From Pseudomonadota bacterium (GTDB lineage: Bacteria > Bdellovibrionota > Bacteriovoracia > Bacteriovoracales > Bacteriovoracaceae): a stretch of 64,000 bases of DNA. Shown here piece after piece: positions 1-8,371 of this stretch (the stretch's first letter is position 1; the number at the start of each line of letters is the position of its first letter). The stretch covers positions 1-64,000 of the forward strand of contig JAIYBW010000008.1 in the NCBI GenBank assembly GCA_027488375.1, in the 5' to 3' direction. Below the pieces are notes generated by a model. It saw only the letters and a program-made list of their open reading frames with translations. It did not search any database and was not told where the DNA came from. The position numbers were made by a program, and so were the translations under genes.

Positions 1-1
1 A

Positions 2-1837
2 GCTGCGACACCAGCAGGTGGGACACCAGCAGGTGGGACACCAGCAGGTGGGACACCAGCAGGTGGGACACCAGCAGGTGGGACACCAGCAGGTGGGACA
101 CCAGCAAGTGGAACACCAGCAGGTGGAACACCAGCAAGTGGAACACCAGCAGGTGGTACAACACCAGGTGGAACAACACCAGGTGGAACACCACCAGGTG
201 GAACGACTTACATAAAAAATAAAGGATTTGATAACACTATTTGGTCATACAGTACTAATGATGTATTTCATCTATCAAAAGCCAGAGAAATTCAAAAAGC
301 TAAGTCGATTGCTGCTAATAATATTTCATCCGCTGAGAATGTAGGAGATCTTCTTGAACTGATTCAAGAGTTTGAATCAATAGAGTTTGAGAACTATTCC
401 AAGACCTCATACTTTGAGGAAGATCATACGCAATTTAAAAATATAAAAATTGATTCTCAGTCTACAGATATTATTTCCAGCATGTTGTTTGATGATACTC
501 TAAGAAATCCAAATCCTCTAAGTTCTATCATTTCAAATCTATTCATTAAAGAAGCTCATGCCGATCAAAGTTCAGTACAACCAATTAAACCAAAATTAAC
601 CAAATTGCCAGAAGGTATGCCTGGTGTAGAAAAAAAACTGCCTCCTGCAGCTCAGAACTCGGGAGACATAAGTGGGCTAATGAAGCTCGTTCAAAAGACT
701 CTCAAATTAAAAGATGGTAAGCCAATACCGATTGAAGAACTAGATAAAATTAGTACTGAGATGGAGGGTAAATTTAATAAATTTATCTACAGTCCTATCA
801 CTCGTCTTGGTTTTAATACCCTACTCGGCACGTGGATGGGAATTATGACCTATCATATGAAGGATCAACAAAAAATTTCTGAAGCGAGGGCCGCTAAACT
901 TCGAGAGATGAAAACAGAATTTGAATCGGCCAATGGTTTATTATTTTGTAAGTCTGAAGATCGAAATGATCCGGGTAAACCAAAGTGTTACTGCTTCACT
1001 GCAGATAACAAGCCGAATCCGGCGAGAAATAACTCGAAAATTTGTCAAACCTCACTGGCAGAACTTAATTACAATAAAAATAATGATGTCAGTACACTCA
1101 AAACCTGTGTTGACGAGAATTTACATACTGATCCTAAATGTAATTGTAAGTCTAAGAAGTCTAGCAACGGTGGGAATAGCTGCTTAAAAAGTACAAGTGG
1201 AATCAATTTTAAAGGCTTCAATCCAGGTATGTTTAAAATGCTTTCTGCTGGAGCAGGACCTGGTAATGACATATTAAATGGAAATATGGCCGGTGGTTCT
1301 ATGGATGAGGCAGCTATGAGTTCTAATGCTGCTAAAATTAGAGCTGCTGCAAAAGATTTAGTGAGTAAGGCTGACCCAAATGCAGCAAAAGAAGCTGAGA
1401 AAATGGTCAGCGGCATGCAAAATTCTTTAATGGCCGGAACTTCTGGATTAAGCATGAGTGGAATGGGTTCATCAAGTCCACTTCCAATGAACCCGAAAGA
1501 AGCAGTAAAAGCCTTGGAGGAGGAAGTTAAAGAAGACGATACGCCAGAGGTGACAAAAGCTGGAGATTCAGGATCAGCCAGTCCAATATCCTCTCCTGTG
1601 GAAGAGCAACCTGAATTTGGTTTAACCGAGGACCAACAAACAGCACAGGAATCTGAAATCGCTGAAGTCATGGGCCAAGAAATGGATATGGGTAATAATG
1701 ATATTAACTCTGGTGAAAACACCAACCTCTTTGATGTTCTAAGTAATCGCTACAAGCGAAGTGGAATGCGAAGACTTTTTGATGAGGATGGAAAAACCAA
1801 AGCGGACGCTCCTTCTAATTCGGACATTGCCCCATAA
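2..1837 (+). CDS. Secreted/envelope protein with GGTPA repeats, 5' end outside the window (LF/LSNRY family member A)
   Basis: The frame is open from base 2 to the stop at 1835-1837, so the ATG at 482 is internal and the gene begins left of the window. The visible 611 residues open with 13 pentapeptides of the TPAGG type, then a polar region. Next comes a hydrophobic stretch (codons near 780-860), a charged helix, a Cys-rich part with two CxC pairs, a Gly/Met/Ser-rich part, an acidic tail, and the ending LFDVLSNRY plus about 27 residues. The hydrophobic stretch, the helix and the C-terminal signature align by eye with the product at 4732-6678. The family is unknown to me; the role is inferred to be envelope-associated. 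The stop overlaps the start of the M15 peptidase gene by one base, so the two are probably co-translated. Confidence 0.8.
   Translation, partial: AATPAGGTPAGGTPAGGTPAGGTPAGGTPAGGTPASGTPAGGTPASGTPAGGTTPGGTTPGGTPPGGTTYIKNKGFDNTIWSYSTNDVFHLSKAREIQKAKSIAANNISSAENVGDLLELIQEFESIEFENYSKTSYFEEDHTQFKNIKIDSQSTDIISSMLFDDTLRNPNPLSSIISNLFIKEAHADQSSVQPIKPKLTKLPEGMPGVEKKLPPAAQNSGDISGLMKLVQKTLKLKDGKPIPIEELDKISTEMEGKFNKFIYSPITRLGFNTLLGTWMGIMTYHMKDQQKISEARAAKLREMKTEFESANGLLFCKSEDRNDPGKPKCYCFTADNKPNPARNNSKICQTSLAELNYNKNNDVSTLKTCVDENLHTDPKCNCKSKKSSNGGNSCLKSTSGINFKGFNPGMFKMLSAGAGPGNDILNGNMAGGSMDEAAMSSNAAKIRAAAKDLVSKADPNAAKEAEKMVSGMQNSLMAGTSGLSMSGMGSSSPLPMNPKEAVKALEEEVKEDDTPEVTKAGDSGSASPISSPVEEQPEFGLTEDQQTAQESEIAEVMGQEMDMGNNDINSGENTNLFDVLSNRYKRSGMRRLFDEDGKTKADAPSNSDIAP
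8..202 (+). repeat. 15-bp tandem repeat coding for (TPAGG)n
   Basis: There are thirteen in-frame 15-bp units. The first six are identical at DNA level (ACACCAGCAGGTGGG); the rest drift to AGT/GGA codons and then to TTPGG and TPPGG. Because the unit is a multiple of three, copy-number changes would keep the frame. The alternative frame reads GHQQV and is also open to 215, but that is a by-product of the repeat. Left-hand copies may continue beyond the window. Confidence 0.9.
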
Positions 1838-2517
1838 TGAATATTGATCTTATTTTTGGAAAAACAACTGAACACCTGGTGCACCTCGAAGGCACCAGGT
1901 TTTTTATTCATCAACAAATGCTCCATGATTATCTTAAGCTTCAAAAGGCTGCTAGAGAAGCTGGCTTTGATCTTCAAATTGTGAGTGCATTCCGGGATTA
2001 TGATCGACAACTCTCCATTTGGAATGCCAAGGCCCGCGGTGAGCGCCCTCTTCTCGATGATCTGGAGCGAGTCCTAGACTATTCAAAACTCTCACCTACA
2101 GAACTGCTTTTTGCTATTTTAAGATGGTCTGCGATTCCTGGTTGCTCTCGGCACCACTGGGGCTCAGATGTTGATATCTTTGATGCGAAAACTCAGACTG
2201 TTGACCAAGTTAAGCTCATTCCTTCTGAATGCATCGGCAGTGGCCCAGCGGCTCCCCTCCATGAATGGCTTGATCAAAAGATGGCCCAGAACGAGGCTTT
2301 CGGATTTTTTAGACCCTACAGTACAGATCAAGGTGGGGTTGCCCCAGAGCGATGGCACCTCAGCTATTACCCTATTTCACGACGAGTGGTAGATGTCTTC
2401 ACCTTCTCTCTTTTCAAAAAACATATTGAAACGAGTGACATGGAATTAAAAGAAATCATTCTGGAAAATGCTTCAGAAATTTTTGAACGTTTTTTAATGA
2501 GGTTTGATTTACCTTGA
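1837..2517 (+). CDS. M15-family D,D-carboxypeptidase (VanY/LAS type)
   Basis: A 226-aa zinc peptidase that would trim peptidoglycan stem peptides (D-Ala-D-Ala carboxypeptidase type, peptidase M15B). Seen: the zinc motif SRHHWGSDVD, with S104, H106 and D113 at the expected spacing, and ERWHLSY, with catalytic E171 and zinc ligand H174. The N-terminal half carries the usual SAFRDYDRQ loop. No signal peptide is evident, so export is unclear. The start ATG uses the last A of the upstream TAA stop, which suggests translational coupling to the repeat protein. The 3' end overlaps the convergent thioesterase gene by nine bases. The family assignment is firm; the cellular substrate is inferred. Confidence 0.88.
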   Translation: MNIDLIFGKTTEHLVHLEGTRFFIHQQMLHDYLKLQKAAREAGFDLQIVSAFRDYDRQLSIWNAKARGERPLLDDLERVLDYSKLSPTELLFAILRWSAIPGCSRHHWGSDVDIFDAKTQTVDQVKLIPSECIGSGPAAPLHEWLDQKMAQNEAFGFFRPYSTDQGGVAPERWHLSYYPISRRVVDVFTFSLFKKHIETSDMELKEIILENASEIFERFLMRFDLP

Positions 2518-2928
2518 GATGATTCCCACGGCTTCAAGCCATTTCTGGGGAGCTTCAATTAACTTTCGCTCTTTCATATCAAAGAAGCCAACTGTAAAAA
2601 GGGCCTCTGAAGCGATTTTCCCCTCAGCATTAATCATTTTTTGTTCAAGGATCATGATTTTAGAACTTACTAGTTCTTTTGATTGAGATTGAATGAGAAT
2701 TCCTTCTCTATTTTTTATCTCTCTTTTAAATCTAACTTGTAGATCTAAAATCACTGGGCCGGTTTTCTCCTTTAGTATGACATCAAGACCAAATCCATGT
2801 GCAGTGATAAAATCCCAACGGGCCTCTTCATAGAGTTGCAAATAGGCTGCATTGTTGACATGACCGAAGGAGTCCAAATGGGACTCCTTGATCATAACGT
2901 GGTAATCAAAAATTTTATTCGGATTCAT
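2509..2928 (-). CDS. Acyl-CoA thioesterase, hot-dog 4HBT (YbgC/FadM) family
   Basis: A 139-aa single hot-dog domain protein. The diagnostic motif DSFGHVNNAAYL at residues 19-30 holds the catalytic Asp19 and the helix start typical of YbgC-type 4-hydroxybenzoyl-CoA thioesterase-like enzymes. These hydrolyse acyl-CoA thioesters in the cytoplasm; the chain preference cannot be told from sequence. The start lies seven bases after the stop of the upstream gene on the same strand (2935-4551), so the two may be co-transcribed even though the functions look unrelated. The length is normal for the family. Confidence 0.88.
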   Translation of the reverse strand: MNPNKIFDYHVMIKESHLDSFGHVNNAAYLQLYEEARWDFITAHGFGLDVILKEKTGPVILDLQVRFKREIKNREGILIQSQSKELVSSKIMILEQKMINAEGKIASEALFTVGFFDMKERKLIEAPQKWLEAVGIISR

Positions 2929-2934
2929 TTTTAT

Positions 2935-4551
2935 CTATTCTAGTTTCTGTCCTTCAATTCTTTTGTCCTGCTGAATCTGCCCATATCGTTTTGATATTTT
3001 TTGAAACAATTCAGAACCTGCTCCATCAATATCACTGGCAATTGATCTATCCTCCTCGATTCCACCCACAGCATCTTTAGCACCAAAAATACTCGCATAC
3101 GGATCCTTGTCTTCACGCATTTTTGCTGCGGCCTGAAATCCACCACCACCACCTGATCCGCCTTTCGTAGAAATTTTTGTCGATGTAATTTCTGATTCTT
3201 TATTAGCATTTTCATCAACACCTTGGAGATCATCATCAAGTCCACCTGCACCACCGCCGCCACCTCCACCGCCACCACCTCCGCCTACGGGAGAATTTTG
3301 TGACCCAGCAGAAACTGAAGCAGCAGAAGAAGGATTTAAAATACCTGAAGCCTCCTTCGCTTGCTTTTCAAATGGAGAAGCAATACTGGCGACACTCTCG
3401 CCTCCACTATTGGCAGCAGAATCAACTGGCCCAGTTAAATCAGTTCCTGAATTATTACCCATATCAAAAGCTTGAGATCCACCTAGTGAACCAAAATCCA
3501 TTGTTCCCCCTGCAACATTAGGGCCTGTAGGTTTTCTTGGTCCTGGAGTTTTACATTCAGGGCGTGAGGGGTCCACCACACATGGGTCTAAGGCAATCGT
3601 TTGTTCTTCATCTGGATCCGGTAGAGGAGTCTTCTCTGCGATCGTATCGTTAATACCGGCCAGTCTCATGGCTTCAGCTGCTTTTTGAGCAAATTGTCCA
3701 TTGGTTAACCAAAATTGAGTTCTAGCATCATCATTGCTGAAAAGAGAACTTTTTCGATTTGCTACAAGCTCCTCACAATCCTTACCCGTAGCCTTGAAAG
3801 TATCAGTTGTGACTTCAAGTCGATCCATTTCTTTCTTAAAAATTTCTAAGTTTCCAGAATTAGATTGTTCTGCTTGACCATCTGCTTTAAGGCCATTTGT
3901 GGTAGTAGAAGAAGATGACTTTTCTTTTTTAGTATTTCCAGTTCCACATAAAGCTTTTATTTTTTTAGGACCTTTGACCGGCCACCCCGAGAGAGCAAGC
4001 GTAAAGGAAGCAACCACACTATTGTAGGTCCAGGCTTGCTCTTTTAACATTGCTGAGTTTTGTTCAGCTCTTTCTTTACTGACTTTGAGGGCCGCGCCCT
4101 GCAAGTCTCCCTCAGCTTGGGCCTTAGCAACTTCAGCATTTTGTTTATTATTGCTTTCAGTTACGCGAATTTTTTGTTGAGCAAACATGGCTTGCTCGGC
4201 CATGATAACGGCATTATATAGACCTCTCACTTTCACGCAATAATCATAATCAAGAGTGTAGCCACCTTTTGAGACGCAAGTGACTTTGTTATCCATAGTA
4301 CGTTTTGGTGGATCTATTTCTTCATAGGTTTTTTTATTCAGGGAACTTATGACAATTAACTGCTCGCATGGTTGGAGAGCAGTAACTTTCTCGTTCTTAC
4401 TTTTTTCATCTTTTCTCGTTTGAGTCTTCTCTTCACAGGCAGCTTGATTTACAGCTCCAGTCGAAGTTGCATCCGTCGAGGCCCATGAGGGACAACTCAA
4501 GCTAATAGCGAGGGCATTCAACAAAAGCTTTTTTGCCATCTTTTTTTTCAT
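2935..4551 (-). CDS. Secreted low-complexity protein (LF/LSNRY family member C)
   Basis: 538 aa of no family known to me. Residues 1-25 form a signal peptide (KKLLLNALAISLS then PSWAS). A Cys pair (C92, C105) lies in a loop TCVSKGGYTLDYDYC that resembles TCFSKSGSQWNYSEKSC in the neighbour at 4732-6678. A long charged helix covers about 110-175, with a short hydrophobic patch at 177-190. The second half is Ser/Gly/Pro-rich, with an uninterrupted Gly run at 423-437 and a second Gly tract near 464. The end is ELFQKISKRY plus 15 residues, matching the shared C-terminal signature. Probably a periplasmic or surface structural protein; the function is not known. Confidence 0.8.
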   Translation of the reverse strand: MKKKMAKKLLLNALAISLSCPSWASTDATSTGAVNQAACEEKTQTRKDEKSKNEKVTALQPCEQLIVISSLNKKTYEEIDPPKRTMDNKVTCVSKGGYTLDYDYCVKVRGLYNAVIMAEQAMFAQQKIRVTESNNKQNAEVAKAQAEGDLQGAALKVSKERAEQNSAMLKEQAWTYNSVVASFTLALSGWPVKGPKKIKALCGTGNTKKEKSSSSTTTNGLKADGQAEQSNSGNLEIFKKEMDRLEVTTDTFKATGKDCEELVANRKSSLFSNDDARTQFWLTNGQFAQKAAEAMRLAGINDTIAEKTPLPDPDEEQTIALDPCVVDPSRPECKTPGPRKPTGPNVAGGTMDFGSLGGSQAFDMGNNSGTDLTGPVDSAANSGGESVASIASPFEKQAKEASGILNPSSAASVSAGSQNSPVGGGGGGGGGGGGAGGLDDDLQGVDENANKESEITSTKISTKGGSGGGGGFQAAAKMREDKDPYASIFGAKDAVGGIEEDRSIASDIDGAGSELFQKISKRYGQIQQDKRIEGQKLE

Positions 4552-4685
4552 AGTCTTCTCACCTAAATAAAGTCTACTTTTCTTATCGGCTTATTCTTGA
4601 GAAATCTTGATCTTATGTTAACCCTCCGCCTGCCATAGGTGATAATTCATTTCAAGTGGATCATTAAATTCAATGACATAGAAAT

Positions 4686-4707
4686 AAAAAGGGCCCATCG
4701 TGGGCCC
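4686..4707 (-). terminator. Rho-independent terminator after the gene at 4732-6678
   Basis: A perfect 7-bp inverted repeat GGGCCCA/TGGGCCC with a 3-base loop (4691-4707). On the minus strand it is followed by TTTTTATTTC. It lies about 25 bases beyond the stop of the minus-strand gene. Confidence 0.85.
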
Positions 4708-4731
4708 TTAAACTGAGAATTTTTTCTGGCA

Positions 4732-6678
4732 TTACTTCTTCGGAGGCTCCTGATTCACTTCAGGATCTTTTTTACGTTCAAAAATTTTGGTGTAATTGAG
4801 AATGTAACGATTAGAAAGTTGTTTAAAAAGTGAGACATCATTTTTCTTCGAGATGTCCTGCTCATTGGTTTCAAAGTCTGAAAGATTTTGCTCTGGATTC
4901 GACTCAATACCTGCAGCAACTGGAGTTTCCACAGTCGAGCTAATTCCTGCCAAAGGATCGACAGCTGGTGCAGAACCACTATCTTCAGAAGTTACTTTAG
5001 AAGCTTTTATGGAATCATCTGTCTTCTTATCATCGGCCGGTAGTGGTTCACCAAGATTAGCAAGATTCATATTCTTACTAGCAGCAGCCTTATTCAATTC
5101 AGCTTGTAGAGAAGCCACTTGTTTATTCACATCAGAATCGAAATCTTTGGTCGGTTTCTTATTTTTCTTCTGCATTTCATTATAGGCAGCTTGAAGTTTT
5201 TTCGTCTCCTCTCTCACTCTTGCAGCGTAAGCTCCAATTTCGCCAGAAATTTTCCCTGCCTTACCCATGTCACCATCTGCAACAGCTTGGGCCATATCAG
5301 CAGATAATCCAGATACACTTGCTAGGGCCGGGAAATTAACACCTTTTAAATTAGGTTTAGGAACTTTAAATGTATTTGCACAAGATTTCTCAGAATAATT
5401 CCACTGACTCCCTGATTTAGAAAAACAAGTTTTTGGAGTATTGATTGTTTGCAATTTTTTCAGGTCATATTTTTTCGATTCATTTCCATTTGGATCTTTT
5501 TGATTATAGTCTAGCTTATCACTTTCAAGTCCTAAATCATCTCCTGCAGCTTGGAGTTTAAATTCACGAAGCACTTTTTCAAGCTTTCCTATATTTTCTT
5601 CTGCTTTATTTTCTCTAGTTGCGAGTCCCGTTGTCAAAACTCCACTTAAGGCAGCAGAAGCTCCAAAAGTAATAGAGCGAGGAATTGGGAAGTTATAAGC
5701 CGCTGAAACAGTTTTACTAATCGCAGGCACAATCATCGACAATAAACCAATCACCATAGATCCATATTGAGATATGGCCCCTCCACTAGATCCCAACTGG
5801 CCAGTACCAAAACCATAGGCAATAGTTAAAAGATTATTCCAGCTAATAAAGGATGCACCACCATCCACTGGAACCAGTTTACAAGCACCATAAACAAGAG
5901 CTAACTGAGCTTCACCAGCAGCCTTGCAACAAGGCAAATTAATTCCAGCACAATGTGTGACAAGAGCAGCTCTCGCCTCAGAATGAGTCATTACATTAGC
6001 TTTCACTCCTTCAGCAGCGAGCTTAGCATTGGCAATACAGATTGGAGCATTAGCAGTAACATAACTAGCAATACAAGCCGCAGCCCCAACAGTGGCTCCA
6101 GCACATAACGGTGCAGCTTCAGTTGCTTTAACTGAAGGACAACATGCTGCTTCGGTGGAAATCTGAATAGCTTGTCCTTGAAATTCCTCAGCAATAGCTA
6201 AGCCCATAGCTGCAGTATAAATAGCTGTTATAGCAATCATCCAATTCTTTCGGTTATTAAGAAAGTCTCTCGTATCTTTTTCCTCTTGAAGGGCGTGCTC
6301 TAGCGCAGCTTTCTGAGAAGAATCCCCTTCTTTCTTTAATTTATCTTCTTCAATTTCAAGATCCTTCCTTTTCTTTTTGTGTCTTTCGTTCTTACTTTTT
6401 GCTCCCGCAATTTCTGACATGATATGGACTAGAGAACCCGCCATATAAGTTGCAATAGATGGTGTTTTAAGACCCTCCAAACACTGTGTAAAAATACTAG
6501 AACCAATCGCACTAGTCCCAAGCACTAGAACCTGATTGACATAGAAGTCGTAACCCCCCTGACTACCAGTGCCAGTTTCAAGATAGGCATCTTTGAGACC
6601 AGCATTATGGTCTTGGGCATAGACCACTGGAGAGAGAATGAGTTGAAAACTAAAAAGTAGTGCGAATAGATTTTTCAT
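4732..6678 (-). CDS. Secreted/membrane-associated Cys-rich protein (LF/LSNRY family member B)
   Basis: 648 aa of no family known to me. There is a signal peptide at 1-21 (cleavage after VVYA), hydrophobic segments near 46-62, 146-163, 303-320 and 335-352, and a charged helix at 93-145. A Cys-rich alanine region at 178-266 includes the pairs CC179-180 and CC250-251. A second coiled-coil-like region follows 355, then the loop TCFSKSGSQWNYSEKSC at 417-433 and KGVNFPAL near 445. The acidic Ser-rich tail ends with LFKQLSNRY at 617-625. Residues about 334-372 and the tail resemble the protein at 2-1837. An integral or peripheral envelope protein is likely; the role is unknown. Spacing to its neighbours suggests its own transcript, with a terminator just downstream. 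Confidence 0.8.
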   Translation of the reverse strand: MKNLFALLFSFQLILSPVVYAQDHNAGLKDAYLETGTGSQGGYDFYVNQVLVLGTSAIGSSIFTQCLEGLKTPSIATYMAGSLVHIMSEIAGAKSKNERHKKKRKDLEIEEDKLKKEGDSSQKAALEHALQEEKDTRDFLNNRKNWMIAITAIYTAAMGLAIAEEFQGQAIQISTEAACCPSVKATEAAPLCAGATVGAAACIASYVTANAPICIANAKLAAEGVKANVMTHSEARAALVTHCAGINLPCCKAAGEAQLALVYGACKLVPVDGGASFISWNNLLTIAYGFGTGQLGSSGGAISQYGSMVIGLLSMIVPAISKTVSAAYNFPIPRSITFGASAALSGVLTTGLATRENKAEENIGKLEKVLREFKLQAAGDDLGLESDKLDYNQKDPNGNESKKYDLKKLQTINTPKTCFSKSGSQWNYSEKSCANTFKVPKPNLKGVNFPALASVSGLSADMAQAVADGDMGKAGKISGEIGAYAARVREETKKLQAAYNEMQKKNKKPTKDFDSDVNKQVASLQAELNKAAASKNMNLANLGEPLPADDKKTDDSIKASKVTSEDSGSAPAVDPLAGISSTVETPVAAGIESNPEQNLSDFETNEQDISKKNDVSLFKQLSNRYILNYTKIFERKKDPEVNQEPPKK

Positions 6679-6700
6679 AAGTTTTATTTTACCCGAATAA

Positions 6701-6730
6701 AAAAAAATCCCGCCAATTCGTGACGGGATT
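6701..6730 (-). terminator. Rho-independent terminator after the gene at 6789-7535
   Basis: Inverted repeat AATCCCG/CGGGATT with an 11-base loop. On the minus strand the hairpin is followed by nine T residues and then ATTCGGG. It separates two minus-strand secreted-protein genes. Confidence 0.75.
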
Positions 6731-6788
6731 AATCTAAGTTATTTATTTTTATTAAATTTCTTCATATTAAGATGCCAATTATTTGTTG

Positions 6789-7535
6789 CTATTTTTTCTT
6801 AGGTCCCTTCTTATTTTTTTTCTTCGATACAATAACAGCGACTGCAACGACACCAGCGAGTCCAAGAAGCAAGAGATTTGAACTATCATCGCTACCTTCA
6901 GCACCTCTTGATTTAGTTTTATTGGCCTGAAGATCCATCGCTGCATTTGGAACGAAAGCAGTATCTGCATAATTTGAATCTTCTGATTTACCAGTTCTTA
7001 GGTCAGCAAGTTCAGCTTTTTTCTGACGGAAGACTCGCAGAGTAGAAGCTAGTTTATCCATCACAGGCTTGTAAGCCGAGTACTGATCTTTTCCAACAGA
7101 GAAAGTAACAGCTACACCTAGGTCTTCTTTTACAGTTGCAAGATAGCGAGTATAAAAACCTGGAACTTCTGAGGCTAAGTGAAGAGCATCAACCCATTGA
7201 TGGTCATTAATACGAGTCATGCTTGTACTTTTAGGTTCTGAAATTTGTTTCTTACCGCCAGGTAGAGCGTACTCTTTAGATTTTTTTAAATAGGCCATGT
7301 ACTCATCAAGATTATCTTGTTCACCACGAATCTTTGCAGCGAGGATAATGATCGATTCTTTTTTTCTGTCCGCATTTTCACTCTGGCAGACATACTCTGT
7401 TCCCTCGAGGGCACATTCCCAACCCGGTGGAAGTTCAAATTGGCAGTACTTACTGGAAAAACTCTTCCCTTGGGCCTGACCTAGGCCAAGTGAGAGGGTT
7501 AAAACGAGTAAAAACTTCAAATGCATAGGCTTCAT
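6789..7535 (-). CDS. Secreted protein with C-terminal membrane anchor, unknown family
   Basis: 248 aa with an N-terminal signal peptide (cleavage probably after GLGQAQG, residue 23). A compact region follows with three Cys residues early on (C32, C41, C50), then a Ser/Asp linker. Close to the C-terminus lies a single transmembrane helix (LLLLGLAGVVAVAVIV), followed by a poly-Lys tail. This is a periplasmic domain tethered to the inner membrane, positive inside. I do not recognise the fold. It shares strand and region with the LF/LSNRY proteins but lacks their signature, so a functional link is only suggested by position. It has its own downstream terminator. Confidence 0.75.
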   Translation of the reverse strand: MKPMHLKFLLVLTLSLGLGQAQGKSFSSKYCQFELPPGWECALEGTEYVCQSENADRKKESIIILAAKIRGEQDNLDEYMAYLKKSKEYALPGGKKQISEPKSTSMTRINDHQWVDALHLASEVPGFYTRYLATVKEDLGVAVTFSVGKDQYSAYKPVMDKLASTLRVFRQKKAELADLRTGKSEDSNYADTAFVPNAAMDLQANKTKSRGAEGSDDSSNLLLLGLAGVVAVAVIVSKKKNKKGPKKK

Positions 7536-7624
7536 GAGCTTTATTCCTTGTCAGTATAAACAGAATTCTTTATATGATTCTAACCTGATCTCAACTGGTT
7601 ACAAGCAAACAAAAATTGCCCTTT

Positions 7625-8371
7625 ATGCAAAATAAGAATGATTCTCTTTATATTTTCGGACCTTGCTCACTTGAATCACTTGAGCAGATCACTCCAGTGG
7701 CTGCCTTACTTAAAAGGCATGGCCTGGTTTATCTTCGAACCCAACTCTTCAAACCACGAACAAATCCTGACTCCTTCCAAGGTTTGGGCCCGGCCGGAGT
7801 TAGCATCTTAGAAGAGTTGAGAAAAATATACTCAACTTCTGAACTCAAATTTGTTTGTGAAGCCTGTTCAACAGCTCAACTCAAAATCATTAAGCCTTGG
7901 GCTTCAATAATTCAAATAGGTGCCCGTAATATGCAAAATTTTGAACTCCTCAAGGCCATTGGCCAGGAGTTCAGCGCTCACCATGACTATGTTCTTTTAA
8001 AACGTGGGTTCGCTAATACGGTTGATGAATGGATCGAAGCGGCCCGCTATCTTATGCAAGGTGGAGTCCCTAAAGAAAAAATCGTTCTTTGCGAAAGAGG
8101 AACGCGTTCTGTGACTTCTCCTACAGGTGTTCAGCTCGATTTTATTGCTGCTCTTGAGGCAAAAAAACATGGTTTTAAAGTTATTATCGACCCAAGTCAT
8201 GGCTCGAAAAGAAGTGAGTTTGTTATTCCACTTGCCCGAGCAAGCTTACACTTAGGATTAGATGGACTGATGGTCGAGTGTCACCCAAAACCAGCAGAAT
8301 CAGTGAGTGATGCCAAACAGGCGATCTCCCTTGAAGTAACCGAAGAGTTTATCAAAACTTCACTTAAGTGA
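7625..8371 (+). CDS. aroF: 3-deoxy-7-phosphoheptulonate (DAHP) synthase, AroF/KDPG-like type I-beta
   Basis: A cytoplasmic TIM-barrel enzyme that joins phosphoenolpyruvate and erythrose-4-phosphate to open the shikimate pathway. Seen: the motif GPCSLES near the N-terminus, KPRTNP, CERGTRS, the metal-binding DPSHGSKR, and VECHPKPAES at the C-terminus, all in the order of short beta-type DAHP synthases. No N-terminal regulatory ACT or chorismate mutase domain is present. I chose ATG 7625 over the in-frame TTG at 7616; neither has a strong Shine-Dalgarno. KDO8P synthase is related, but the PKPAESVSDAKQ ending favours DAHP synthase. The 3' end overlaps the convergent barrel gene by 12 bases. Confidence 0.85.
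   Translation: MQNKNDSLYIFGPCSLESLEQITPVAALLKRHGLVYLRTQLFKPRTNPDSFQGLGPAGVSILEELRKIYSTSELKFVCEACSTAQLKIIKPWASIIQIGARNMQNFELLKAIGQEFSAHHDYVLLKRGFANTVDEWIEAARYLMQGGVPKEKIVLCERGTRSVTSPTGVQLDFIAALEAKKHGFKVIIDPSHGSKRSEFVIPLARASLHLGLDGLMVECHPKPAESVSDAKQAISLEVTEEFIKTSLK

Noticed and set aside
8..202. CRISPR-like repeat array
   Set aside because: Units are contiguous, coding, and have no spacers; no cas genes are nearby.
18..215. Short open frame of GHQQV repeats
   Set aside because: It is the alternative frame of the tandem repeat; the frame that continues into the long protein encodes TPAGG and is the real one.
1069..1725. 218-aa open frame on the minus strand
   Set aside because: Lies wholly inside the plus-strand secreted-protein gene; Ser/Leu/Pro-rich composition without motifs, typical of an antisense shadow.
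2940..3278. 112-aa open frame on the minus strand in another frame of the Gly-rich gene
   Set aside because: Val-rich shadow of the Gly-coding stretch; no start signal and fully contained in the real gene.
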